DNA of 5,728 nt from Clostridiales bacterium. Its GTDB lineage: Bacteria > Bacillota > Clostridia > Oscillospirales > Oscillospiraceae. A program made the position numbers and the translations under genes. Shown here piece by piece: positions 1-4,944 of the stretch. Location: the NCBI GenBank assembly GCA_021201515.1, contig JAJQET010000170.1, forward strand, positions 1 to 5,728, in the 5' to 3' direction. How positions within the stretch are numbered: the stretch's first letter is position 1; the number at the start of each line of letters is the position of its first letter. The notes under the pieces are model-generated. The model ran no database searches. It saw only the letters and a program-made list of their open reading frames with translations, and was not told where the DNA came from.

Positions 1-467
1 TCCCCACCCTGGAGGCCTTTGCGGAGGCCGACCCCAAAGAGGTGGGGGAGTACATCCATTCCTGCGGCTTCTATAACAGCAAGAGCCGGGACCTGGTGGC
101 CTGCGCCCAGATGCTGCTGAGCGACTTCGGCGGCAAGGTGCCCAGGGAGATGGACGACCTCCTGAAGCTCCCCGGCATCGGCCGCAAGACGGCGAACCTG
201 GTTCGGGGGGACATCTACGCCGAACCGGGCTGCGTAGTGGCGGACACCCACTGCATCCGCATCACCGGACGCATGGGCCTCACCGACGGCACGAAGGACG
301 CCGGCAAGGTGGAGGCCCAGCTCCGGGGGGTGCTGCCGCCGGAGGAGTCCAACAACTTCTGTCACCGGATGGTGCTCCACGGCCGGGCGGTCTGCACCGC
401 CAGGAAGGCCCACTGCGACAAATGCCCCGTGGCCCCCTGGTGCGACTACGCCCAAAAGCAGGAATAA
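1..467 (+). CDS. nth: Endonuclease III, C-terminal part (5' end outside window)
   Basis: This is a bifunctional DNA glycosylase/AP lyase of base-excision repair that removes oxidised pyrimidines and nicks abasic sites. The frame is open from base 3, so the gene starts upstream; about 154 residues are visible against roughly 210 in the family. The helix-hairpin-helix reads LPGIGRKTAN, with the catalytic lysine codon at 186-188. The catalytic aspartate lies in VADTH, codon 243-245. The 4Fe-4S loop is complete, with the exact C-X6-C-X2-C-X5-C spacing (codons at 393, 414, 423 and 441). The chain ends seven residues after the last cysteine, as is normal. The missing N-terminus is due to the window edge, not to a lesion. 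It converges on the DUF1292 gene. MutY is unlikely: that family has a long C-terminal domain, and the HhH lysine is typical of Nth. Confidence 0.96.
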   Translation, partial: PTLEAFAEADPKEVGEYIHSCGFYNSKSRDLVACAQMLLSDFGGKVPREMDDLLKLPGIGRKTANLVRGDIYAEPGCVVADTHCIRITGRMGLTDGTKDAGKVEAQLRGVLPPEESNNFCHRMVLHGRAVCTARKAHCDKCPVAPWCDYAQKQE

Positions 468-479
468 GAAAAGCCTCAC

Positions 480-531
480 AAAAAACGAACACACCGTGGA
501 CGGCAGGCAACGCCTCGTCTACGGTGTGTTC
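480..531 (-). terminator. Intrinsic terminator of the DUF1292 gene, between convergent genes
   Basis: Bases 487-503 pair with 515-531 over 17 positions, the outer 11 perfectly (GAACACACCGT/ACGGTGTGTTC) and the inner ones with two G-U pairs. Read on the minus strand, the stem is followed two bases later by six T (A480-A485 on the plus strand), which makes a good intrinsic terminator. On the plus strand only CCTTTGT follows the stem, so termination of nth here is plausible but weaker. Confidence 0.85.
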
Positions 532-550
532 CTTTGTCCGGCGGAGGAGG

Positions 551-853
551 TTACTCCTCGTCGTCGAAGTCGATGGTTTCCTGATTCCGCTCCTTGAACA
601 GGGCGAAGATGGTCTCCAGCAGGGCCTCGTCCTCCAGCTCGGTGAAGGTGGACTCGTCCCCGTGCTGCTCCTCCTCCCGCATGATGACCACATAGTTCTC
701 ATCCTCCGGGTCCTGGAGCACCAGGTAGCGCCCGCCCTGGTGGGTGATGACGTCCAGGAGCTGGAAGGTGATGTCGTTGCCGTCCTCGTCGGTGAGGATC
801 AGCTCCTCCTGCTCAAAATCGTCCAGCATGGGATTGTTCTCTTGTTCAGACAT
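551..853 (-). CDS. DUF1292 (YrzB-like) small acidic protein
   Basis: This 100-residue, strongly acidic protein resembles the DUF1292/YrzB family of Firmicutes, whose biochemical role is unknown. The recognisable part is residues 18-60: a strand pattern ELILTDEDGNDITF, then a turn and ITHQGGRYLVLQ, then DENYVVIMRE. The tail (residues 61-100) is Glu/Asp-rich and ends in DFDDEE. No membrane segment or signal peptide is visible, so it is probably cytosolic. The start at 853 has AAGGAG (minus strand, 865-870) 11 bases upstream. An in-frame ATG at 973 is rejected because it lies at the predicted transcription start and has no ribosome site. In other Firmicutes this family often sits near ruvX/yrrK and alaS; here it is monocistronic beside nth. 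The family call rests on remembered sequence pattern and a matching length. Confidence 0.85.
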   Translation of the reverse strand: MSEQENNPMLDDFEQEELILTDEDGNDITFQLLDVITHQGGRYLVLQDPEDENYVVIMREEEQHGDESTFTELEDEALLETIFALFKERNQETIDFDDEE

Positions 854-978
854 AACAGGGTTCTCTCCTTTCCGCTGCGCCCTCCGGAGAAGGGCAGCAA
901 GATCAAATTGGTCGGCACAGTGGCAACCGCATCGTTGGATGCGGTATGTCGGGCATATGGCCGTAAATGGCATAAATT

Positions 979-1007
979 ATTATAACATACACTTCGAAAA
1001 ATGCAAC
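979..1007 (-). promoter_or_regulatory. Extended -10 promoter of the DUF1292 gene
   Basis: On the minus strand TGTTATAAT (979-987) is a perfect extended -10 (TGnTATAAT). A weak -35-like GTTGCA lies at 1002-1007 with a 17-bp spacer. Transcription would begin near 972, giving a leader of about 120 nt. The leader contains a 7-bp hairpin at 926-945 (ACCGCAT/ATGCGGT, loop of 6) and a smaller one at 879-895 just ahead of the ribosome site. Confidence 0.65.
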
Positions 1008-1135
1008 TGTAATATCAGACAGGGCCGCTCCTGCGCAGAGCAGTTCTTCATGCCGCCAATGGCAGGAACGCGGGAGACGACATTCCGGGCGCACACGACA
1101 CCCCCACTGAGCGTCGGGAAAAATCGGATTCCCTC

Positions 1136-1164
1136 TTTACAAACAGGCCACAAAAGGCTAAAAT
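1136..1164 (+). promoter_or_regulatory. Sigma-A-type promoter of the TSUP permease gene
   Basis: TTTACA (1136-1141) and TAAAAT (1159-1164) are separated by exactly 17 bp, each one base off consensus. Transcription should start near 1171, leaving a leader of about 139 nt before the ATG at 1310. The promoter is divergent from that of the DUF1292 gene. Nothing coding is visible in 985-1309. Confidence 0.75.
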
Positions 1165-1207
1165 AATGACACTGTCGCCGGGGCGCAAAATTTACAAAAA
1201 AATTACA

Positions 1208-1281
1208 AACGACTCACAAGTCGTTCATGTTCTCCCCAGGGAGAGCAGTTAAAATAAAAACGTACTGTGCAATGCTGTACG
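1208..1281 (+). promoter_or_regulatory. Structured 5' leader of the permease gene (three small hairpins, unassigned)
   Basis: Three hairpins follow each other: 1208-1225 (AACGACT/AGTCGTT, 7 bp, loop CACA), 1231-1244 (TCTCC/GGAGA, loop of 4) and 1261-1281 (CGTAC/GTACG, loop of 11). None is followed by a run of T, so they do not form an obvious terminator-type attenuator. I do not recognise a known riboswitch core. They may be regulatory or simply local structure. Confidence 0.3.
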
Positions 1282-1309
1282 GCATCAGGGAAGAGCGGGA
1301 TGAGAGACG

Positions 1310-2086
1310 ATGGTAAAACTATGCTTGGTATGCCTGTTTGCAGGGGCGGCCGCCGGTGTGGGCACCGGCTTTGCCGGATTGTCGGCGGCGACGGTGATTG
1401 CCCCCATGCTGATTTCCTTTCTGGGGTACCCTTGGTATGAGTCGGTGGGCATCGGCCTGGCCTCCGACGTGCTGGCCTCGGCCATGACCGCCGTGGTATA
1501 TCAGAAAAATAAAAACGTGGATTTGAAGCACGGAATCTTCATGCTGGTGTCCGTGATGGTGATGACGGTGGTGGGGAGCTACTTCTCCCAGTATATGCCG
1601 GATTTGCAGATGGGATACTTCTCCGTGTTCACCTCCCTGTTCATGGGCATCCGGTTCATTGTACATCCCGCCACGGAGCAGCATCCCGCCTTCCAGCGGC
1701 GGAGCGACCGGATGAAGGCGCTGTTGTCCGTCCTCAGCGGGGCCTTCATCGGCTTCTACTGCGGCTTTATGGGGGTGGGCGGCGGCCTGATGATGCTGTT
1801 CATCCTGACCTGCATCCTGGGCTACGAGCTGAAAACCGCCGTGGGTACCAGCGTGTTTATCATGACCTTTACGGCGCTGACCGGCGCAGTGTCCCACTTC
1901 ACCTTTGGCGAGGTGACGGATTACATCCCCGCTCTGATTCTGTGCAGCCTGTTCACCCTGATCGGGGCGGTGGTCTCCTCCCAGTTCGCCAACAAAATGG
2001 ACGGGGTGACGAGCAATCGGGCCACCGGCATCGTGCTGGTGGTTCTGGGCATCTGTATGATATTTGAAAACTTTGTCGGCCTGTGA
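1310..2086 (+). CDS. TSUP-family membrane permease (TauE/SafE type)
   Basis: This 258-residue, very hydrophobic protein belongs to the TSUP family (TauE/SafE, PF01925). Characterised members export sulfite or organosulfonates or move related anions across the cytoplasmic membrane; the substrate here cannot be read from sequence. It shows the family's internal duplication. A glycine-rich segment [19 protein letters not shown] (residues 16-34) opens the first half and [15 protein letters not shown] (152-166) opens the second. Hydrophobic stretches at about 2-22, 26-40, 46-64, 75-92, 102-119, 137-170, 175-196, 205-224 and 238-257 suggest eight to nine membrane spans, with a charged loop at 120-136. 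An in-frame TGA at 1301-1303 blocks any longer start. The ribosome site is weak (GGGA 9 bases upstream). The gene is monocistronic, with its own promoter and terminator. Confidence 0.9.
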   Translation: MVKLCLVCLFAGAAAGVGTGFAGLSAATVIAPMLISFLGYPWYESVGIGLASDVLASAMTAVVYQKNKNVDLKHGIFMLVSVMVMTVVGSYFSQYMPDLQMGYFSVFTSLFMGIRFIVHPATEQHPAFQRRSDRMKALLSVLSGAFIGFYCGFMGVGGGLMMLFILTCILGYELKTAVGTSVFIMTFTALTGAVSHFTFGEVTDYIPALILCSLFTLIGAVVSSQFANKMDGVTSNRATGIVLVVLGICMIFENFVGL

Positions 2087-2097
2087 ATGCCGGCTGG

Positions 2098-2141
2098 AAA
2101 AGCGCCTGCTCCGGTTCTCCGCCGGGGCAGGCGCTTTTTTT
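2098..2141 (+). terminator. Strong intrinsic terminator after the permease gene
   Basis: Bases 2101-2114 (AGCGCCTGCTCCGG) pair with 2122-2135 over 14 positions with a single T-G pair, around the 7-nt loop TTCTCCG. Seven T (2135-2141) follow, and three A at 2098-2100 can extend the stem into the T run. The hairpin begins 12 bases after the stop codon and separates the permease from enolase. Confidence 0.93.
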
Positions 2142-2231
2142 GTCTGCGGGCGCATAGACCCGCCCCGCCGGGGCAACCTACAGGCAAACGGCGGACGGGC
2201 ACAGCCCTTCGCAGGAAAGGATGCAGGCACA

Positions 2232-3545
2232 ATGAACGAATTACAGATTCAGCGGGTGGTGGGCCGGGAGGTTTTGGACTCCCGCGGCAATCCCACGGTG
2301 GAGGCGGAGGTGTTCCTCGCCGGCGGCAGTTCTGGCCGTGGAATGGCCCCCAGCGGCGCATCCACCGGGGCCTTTGAAGCGCTGGAGCTGCGGGACGGCG
2401 ACGCCGCCCGCTTCGGCGGCAAGGGGGTCCTGCAGGCGGTGGAGCATATCAACACCACCATTCAGGCGGTGCTGCACGGCATGGACGCCGGGGACGTTTT
2501 TGCCGTAGACCGGGCCATGCTCAGGGCGGACGGCACCGGGGACAAGTCCCGCCTGGGGGCCAACGCCATCCTGGCCGTCTCCATCGCCAGCGCCCGGGCG
2601 GCGGCGGCCGGGCTGGGGCTGCCCCTTTATCGCTTTCTGGGGGGCGTCAACGGCGGCTGCCTGCCGGTGCCCATGATGAACATTTTGAACGGCGGTGCCC
2701 ATGCGGCCAACAACCTGGACGTGCAGGAGTTCATGGTCATGCCCGCCGGCGCCCCCAGCTTCCGGGAGGGGCTGCGCTGGTGTGCCGAGGTGTTTCACGC
2801 CCTTTCCGCCCTGCTCCGGGAGAAGGGGCTGGCCACTTCTGTGGGAGACGAGGGGGGCTTCGCCCCCGACCTCTCCGGCGATGAGGAGGCCATCCAGTTT
2901 ATTCTGGCGGCGGTGAACCGGGCCGGTTACCAGCCGGGCCGGGACATTGTGCTGGCCCTGGACGCCGCCGCCAGCGAGTGGAAGGGGGCCGGGCCGGGAG
3001 ACTACCTGCTGCCCAAAAGCGGGCAGCGGTTCACGTCAGAAGAGCTGACAGACCACTGGAAACGGCTGTGCGAAGCCTACCCCATCTACTCCATCGAGGA
3101 CGGCCTGGACGAAGAGGACTGGGCGGGCTGGCAGGCCCTGACCGATGCTCTGGGAAACCATGTACAGCTGGTGGGGGACGACCTGTTCGTCACCAACACC
3201 CAACGCATTTCCAAAGGCATCCGGCTGGGCTGCGGCAACGCCGTCCTGGTGAAGCCGAACCAGATCGGCACGGTCTCCGAGGCCATGGAGGCCATCCGGC
3301 TGGCCCACAGGGCGGGATACGCCGCCATCGCCTCCCACCGCTCCGGGGAGACGGAGGACACCACCATCGCAGACCTGGCGGTGGCCCTGAACACCTGCCA
3401 GATCAAGACCGGCGCCCCCAGCCGCAGCGAGCGGGTGGCCAAGTACAACCGGCTCCTCCGCATCGAGGAGGAACTGGGGGACGCCGCCTGCTATCCCGGC
3501 TTTGACGCCTTCCGAATCAGACGGGCCAATCAGGCTGGAGGATAA
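2232..3545 (+). CDS. eno: Enolase (phosphopyruvate hydratase)
   Basis: Enolase interconverts 2-phosphoglycerate and phosphoenolpyruvate in glycolysis/gluconeogenesis; it is a Mg-dependent cytosolic enzyme. The 437 residues match the family's usual length. The N-terminal domain has [17 protein letters not shown] (11-27) and the mobile loop APSGASTG with Ser41. In the barrel are His157 and Glu166 (in VQEF), the proton donor Glu207 (GDEGGFAP), metal ligands Asp244, Glu289 ([11 protein letters not shown]) and Asp316 (GDDLF), the base Lys341 (VKPNQIGT), His369-Arg370-Ser371 ([11 protein letters not shown]) and Lys392 (KTGAPSR). No key residue is missing. The ATG at 2232 follows AGGAAAGGA at 2213-2221. 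The frame stays open upstream to 2064, but that would run through the terminator and lacks conserved sequence, so it is rejected. No convincing promoter is visible in 2142-2231. It is not in the common gap-pgk-tpi-pgm cluster, so a second eno copy elsewhere is possible. Confidence 0.97.
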   Translation: MNELQIQRVVGREVLDSRGNPTVEAEVFLAGGSSGRGMAPSGASTGAFEALELRDGDAARFGGKGVLQAVEHINTTIQAVLHGMDAGDVFAVDRAMLRADGTGDKSRLGANAILAVSIASARAAAAGLGLPLYRFLGGVNGGCLPVPMMNILNGGAHAANNLDVQEFMVMPAGAPSFREGLRWCAEVFHALSALLREKGLATSVGDEGGFAPDLSGDEEAIQFILAAVNRAGYQPGRDIVLALDAAASEWKGAGPGDYLLPKSGQRFTSEELTDHWKRLCEAYPIYSIEDGLDEEDWAGWQALTDALGNHVQLVGDDLFVTNTQRISKGIRLGCGNAVLVKPNQIGTVSEAMEAIRLAHRAGYAAIASHRSGETEDTTIADLAVALNTCQIKTGAPSRSERVAKYNRLLRIEEELGDAACYPGFDAFRIRRANQAGG

Positions 3546-3584
3546 AGAAATGCCCCACCGCAGCCAGGGCTGCGGTAGGGGCAT
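3543..3584 (-). terminator. Terminator shared by convergent eno and the PH-like gene
   Basis: ATGCCCC (3550-3556) pairs with GGGGCAT (3578-3584). After one bulged A (3577), ACCGCAGC (3557-3564) pairs with GCTGCGGT (3569-3576) around the loop CAGG. On the minus strand the stem is followed by TTTCTTTAT, a good tail for the gene at 3592-4056. On the plus strand the following CTGTCACTTATT is poor, but the hairpin starts just 5 bases after the eno stop and probably also marks its 3' end. Confidence 0.85.
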
Positions 3585-3591
3585 CTGTCAC

Positions 3592-4056
3592 TTATTCCGT
3601 TGCCATCTCCAGAAAGTATTCATAGAGCTGGGCGGTCACATCATCGCCCTCATAGTTAAAGACCACGGTCTGCTCCTCCGTCCGAATGACAATCACCTGG
3701 GTCAGGTTGGTCTTGGCTGCCAGGATATACTCTCCCCATGTGTCGGACTGCCAGACGCCATAGGCGTAGCTGCGGCCCTCCTTGCCGTCCACACAGGTGC
3801 CGAAGCTGTCCGGCACCTCCTCCAGGGTGACGGACTGGATGTCCCCATAGGCCACCTCCACCGACAGGTCGTCGCCGGAGGACACAATAAGGCTGTCGTC
3901 CTGCAGGGTCAGCGTCGCGCTGGAGGTTCCGGCGAGGGTGCTGAACAGGGTGAGCACCACGACGACGATCACCACCAGTTCCCCCGTTTGCAGCAGCGTG
4001 CGCATCAGTGGGGAGAGGGACTGCTTATATTCCGTATATCTCTGCCAGTTGGACAT
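3592..4056 (-). CDS. Small single-pass membrane protein with PH-like C-terminal domain
   Basis: This 154-residue protein is not assigned to a named gene. It has a basic/polar N-terminus (MSNWQRYTEYKQSLSPLMR), one clear membrane segment at residues 26-43 (ELVVIVVVVLTLFSTLAG) and a soluble part from about 46 to 154. The soluble part alternates strands (ATLTLQDDSLIVS, VEVAYGDIQSVTLEE, EYILAAKTNLTQVIVIRT, QTVVFNYEGD) and ends in a helix (DVTAQLYEYFLEM). That order resembles small bacterial PH-like domains, where the strand pair around 'I-x-V-x-L' and a final helix are typical; this is pattern judgement, not a motif hit. AAGGAG lies 9 bases before the ATG. The gene has its own promoter and terminator, so it gives no operon context. 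Function is unknown; a membrane-attached binding or sensing role is a guess. Confidence 0.82.
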   Translation of the reverse strand: MSNWQRYTEYKQSLSPLMRTLLQTGELVVIVVVVLTLFSTLAGTSSATLTLQDDSLIVSSGDDLSVEVAYGDIQSVTLEEVPDSFGTCVDGKEGRSYAYGVWQSDTWGEYILAAKTNLTQVIVIRTEEQTVVFNYEGDDVTAQLYEYFLEMATE

Positions 4057-4096
4057 GGGTGGACACTCCTTCTGCGGTGCGTTTCATTCTGTGCTT

Positions 4097-4125
4097 ATTC
4101 TGCACCGAATCCGCCGATTTGTCAA
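4097..4125 (-). promoter_or_regulatory. Sigma-A promoter of the PH-like membrane protein gene
   Basis: On the minus strand a perfect TTGACA (4120-4125) is followed after 17 bp by CAGAAT (4097-4102, four of six matches to TATAAT). Transcription would start near 4090, giving a leader of about 34 nt that contains the AAGGAG ribosome site (4066-4071). Confidence 0.72.
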
Positions 4126-4191
4126 GGTGTTTTCCCGGCTGAATCACGGAAATCAAGTTTCAGGTCAAACATCCCAAAGAAAACCCTCAGT

Positions 4192-4207
4192 CTGGCCTTG
4201 CGGCCAG
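4192..4207. repeat. Hairpin in left arm of the element
   Basis: CTGGCC (4192-4197) and GGCCAG (4202-4207) form a perfect 6-bp stem around TTGC. It is preceded by ACCCTCAGT and followed by CCAGCTCC, a layout mirrored by the hairpin in the right arm. Confidence 0.6.
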
Positions 4208-4247
4208 CCAGCTCCGCCGTCAAGCGGCATTTCCGCTGCGCTCCTTA

Positions 4248-4306
4248 CCCTTTCAGGGGCGCAAATGACGTGGTGATTCCCACAGTTTTTTCCTCCCCTG
4301 AAAGGG
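4248..4306. repeat. 12-bp perfect internal inverted repeat of the element
   Basis: CCCTTTCAGGGG (4248-4259) is the exact reverse complement of CCCCTGAAAGGG (4295-4306), with 35 bp between them. The right copy is also part of a self-complementary stem, CCTCCCC (4292-4298) with GGGGAGG (4304-4310) around TGAAA. The two copies can therefore pair with each other or the right one can fold alone. Confidence 0.75.
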
Positions 4307-4313
4307 GAGGGGG

Positions 4314-4329
4314 ACCGGCGGCAGCCGGT
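4314..4329. repeat. Hairpin in right arm of the element
   Basis: ACCGGC (4314-4319) and GCCGGT (4324-4329) form a perfect 6-bp stem around GGCA. It is followed by GGAGGGGTT, the counterpart in opposite orientation of AACCCTC in the left arm. Confidence 0.65.
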
Positions 4330-4398
4330 GGAGGGGTTCCCATGCGAAGCGGATTTCAAAATTGATTTCCATGCGGCTGGATTGTGTGCCTTTTCCTC

Positions 4399-4436
4399 AA
4401 AAAAGCGCCCAGCCAGGGTGCTTGCCTGGCTGGGCG
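4399..4436 (-). terminator. Strong intrinsic terminator of the citrate synthase-marR unit
   Basis: Bases 4406-4417 (CGCCCAGCCAGG) pair perfectly with 4425-4436 (CCTGGCTGGGCG) around a 7-nt loop. On the minus strand one base follows the 12-bp stem and then six T (A4399-A4404 on the plus strand). It starts about 35 bases past the marR stop codon. Confidence 0.93.
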
Positions 4437-4470
4437 TGTCAATCGTTCCTGCGCTGAAACGGGGCGGCGG

Positions 4471-4917
4471 TCAGTCCGCACCGGCCTTTTGGGCCTGTTT
4501 GGCGGAGATGATTTCGGAGATCTGCTGCATGGTGCGCAGGGTGACCTCCAGGTCCTGGCTGTCCACGGTGTTGACAATCTCCACATAGTAATCCCGCAGG
4601 GTGTTTTTCATATTCTGCATCAGATTCACCGCAAGGCCGGTGAGCTTCACATAGGTGCGGCCCAGCTCGTCATCGGTTTTCCAGGTCACATACCCCTTCT
4701 CCTGCAGGCGGCGGATTGCCCTGGACACCTTGGGGATGGGCATATCCAACCGCTCGGAGAGCTGATAGAGGTAAGCCCGGTTGTTGGACTGTGAGGCGGC
4801 CTGGCATTGGGAAATGGCATAGAGGAAGGCGTAATCCGTCTTTTCCATGCCGCTGAACACCCTGTCGATATCCAGCCGATTCAGGAAAAATTCCTCTGCC
4901 TGCTGATAGAGTTCCAT
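4471..4917 (-). CDS. MarR-family winged-helix transcriptional regulator
   Basis: This is a 148-residue DNA-binding regulator, presumably a homodimer acting in the cytoplasm. The winged helix spans about residues 29-95 (numbered from the upstream ATG): an N-terminal dimerisation helix region, then AYLYQLSERLDM, the recognition helix PIPKVSRAIRRLQEKGYV, and the wing DDELGRTYVKLT. A C-terminal helix pair (98-139) completes the fold. The wing is shorter in charge than the usual D-x-R-D-x-R but keeps Arg88 and the LT that follows. Two tandem ATG codons are possible starts. The perfect AGGAGG (minus strand, 4924-4929) is 3 bases from the ATG at 4920 but 6 from the one at 4917, so 4917 is preferred. 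It follows citrate synthase by about 27 bp, with the ribosome site in the gap, and is surely cotranscribed. The ligand is unknown. Confidence 0.9.
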   Translation of the reverse strand: MELYQQAEEFFLNRLDIDRVFSGMEKTDYAFLYAISQCQAASQSNNRAYLYQLSERLDMPIPKVSRAIRRLQEKGYVTWKTDDELGRTYVKLTGLAVNLMQNMKNTLRDYYVEIVNTVDSQDLEVTLRTMQQISEIISAKQAQKAGAD

Positions 4918-4944
4918 CATGTGCCTCCTGTTCTCGCAGCCCGC

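Larger units (their letters stand above)
4136..4382. mobile_element. MITE-like element with terminal inverted repeats and apparent 9-bp target duplication
   Basis: The body is 4145-4373 (229 bp). The left end CACGGAAATCAAGTTT (4145-4160) and the reverse complement of the right end, CATGGAAATCAATTTT (4358-4373), agree at 14 of 16 positions. Directly outside lie CGGCTGAAT (4136-4144) and CGGCTGGAT (4374-4382), direct repeats matching 8 of 9 bases, as a target site duplication would. No open frame inside looks like a transposase, so any movement would need an enzyme supplied elsewhere. The interior holds several GC-rich hairpins. The style (CCCTCAGTC... and CCTCCCCTGAAAGGGGAGG...) resembles interspersed repeats I associate with Oscillospiraceae genomes. 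It sits between the marR terminator and the next promoter, interrupting no gene. Confidence 0.7.

Noticed and set aside
854..973. In-frame upstream extension of the DUF1292 protein to the ATG at 973
   Set aside because: This ATG coincides with the predicted transcript start, and the 40 added residues are Cys/Arg-rich, unlike the acidic family. The ATG at 853 has AAGGAG in front.
422..985. 187-codon open frame on the plus strand over the DUF1292 gene
   Set aside because: It overlaps the end of nth, crosses the terminator hairpin and is antisense to a recognisable family with a good ribosome site. Its Leu/Val runs are mirrored Glu/Asp codons.
1227..1255. Second promoter for the permease (TAAAAT at 1250-1255)
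   Set aside because: The -10-like hexamer is good, but no -35 is seen at 16-18 bp (ATGTTC at 17). The upstream pair at 1136/1159 is far better.
1319..2230. 303-codon open frame on the minus strand, His- and Gly-rich, opposite the permease
   Set aside because: It is antisense to a well-supported membrane protein and crosses its terminator. The His/Gln richness is the mirror of Met/Val/Leu codons, and no domain is recognisable.
2064..2231. In-frame upstream extension of enolase
   Set aside because: It would start inside the permease gene and translate a strong terminator hairpin. The conserved enolase N-terminus begins at the ATG at 2232.
2241..2798. Minus-strand open frame inside eno
   Set aside because: It is a shadow of a strongly conserved gene in GC-rich DNA, with no ribosome site or domain. 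The same applies to the frame at 3036-3584.
3502..4365. 287-codon open frame on the plus strand opposite the PH-like gene
   Set aside because: It runs through the end of eno, a terminator, the antisense of a gene with a good ribosome site, and into the repeat element. It has no coherent protein features.
4145..4373. CRISPR-like array in the repeat-rich gap
   Set aside because: The repeats are inverted and dissimilar in spacing, with no regular direct repeats or spacers.
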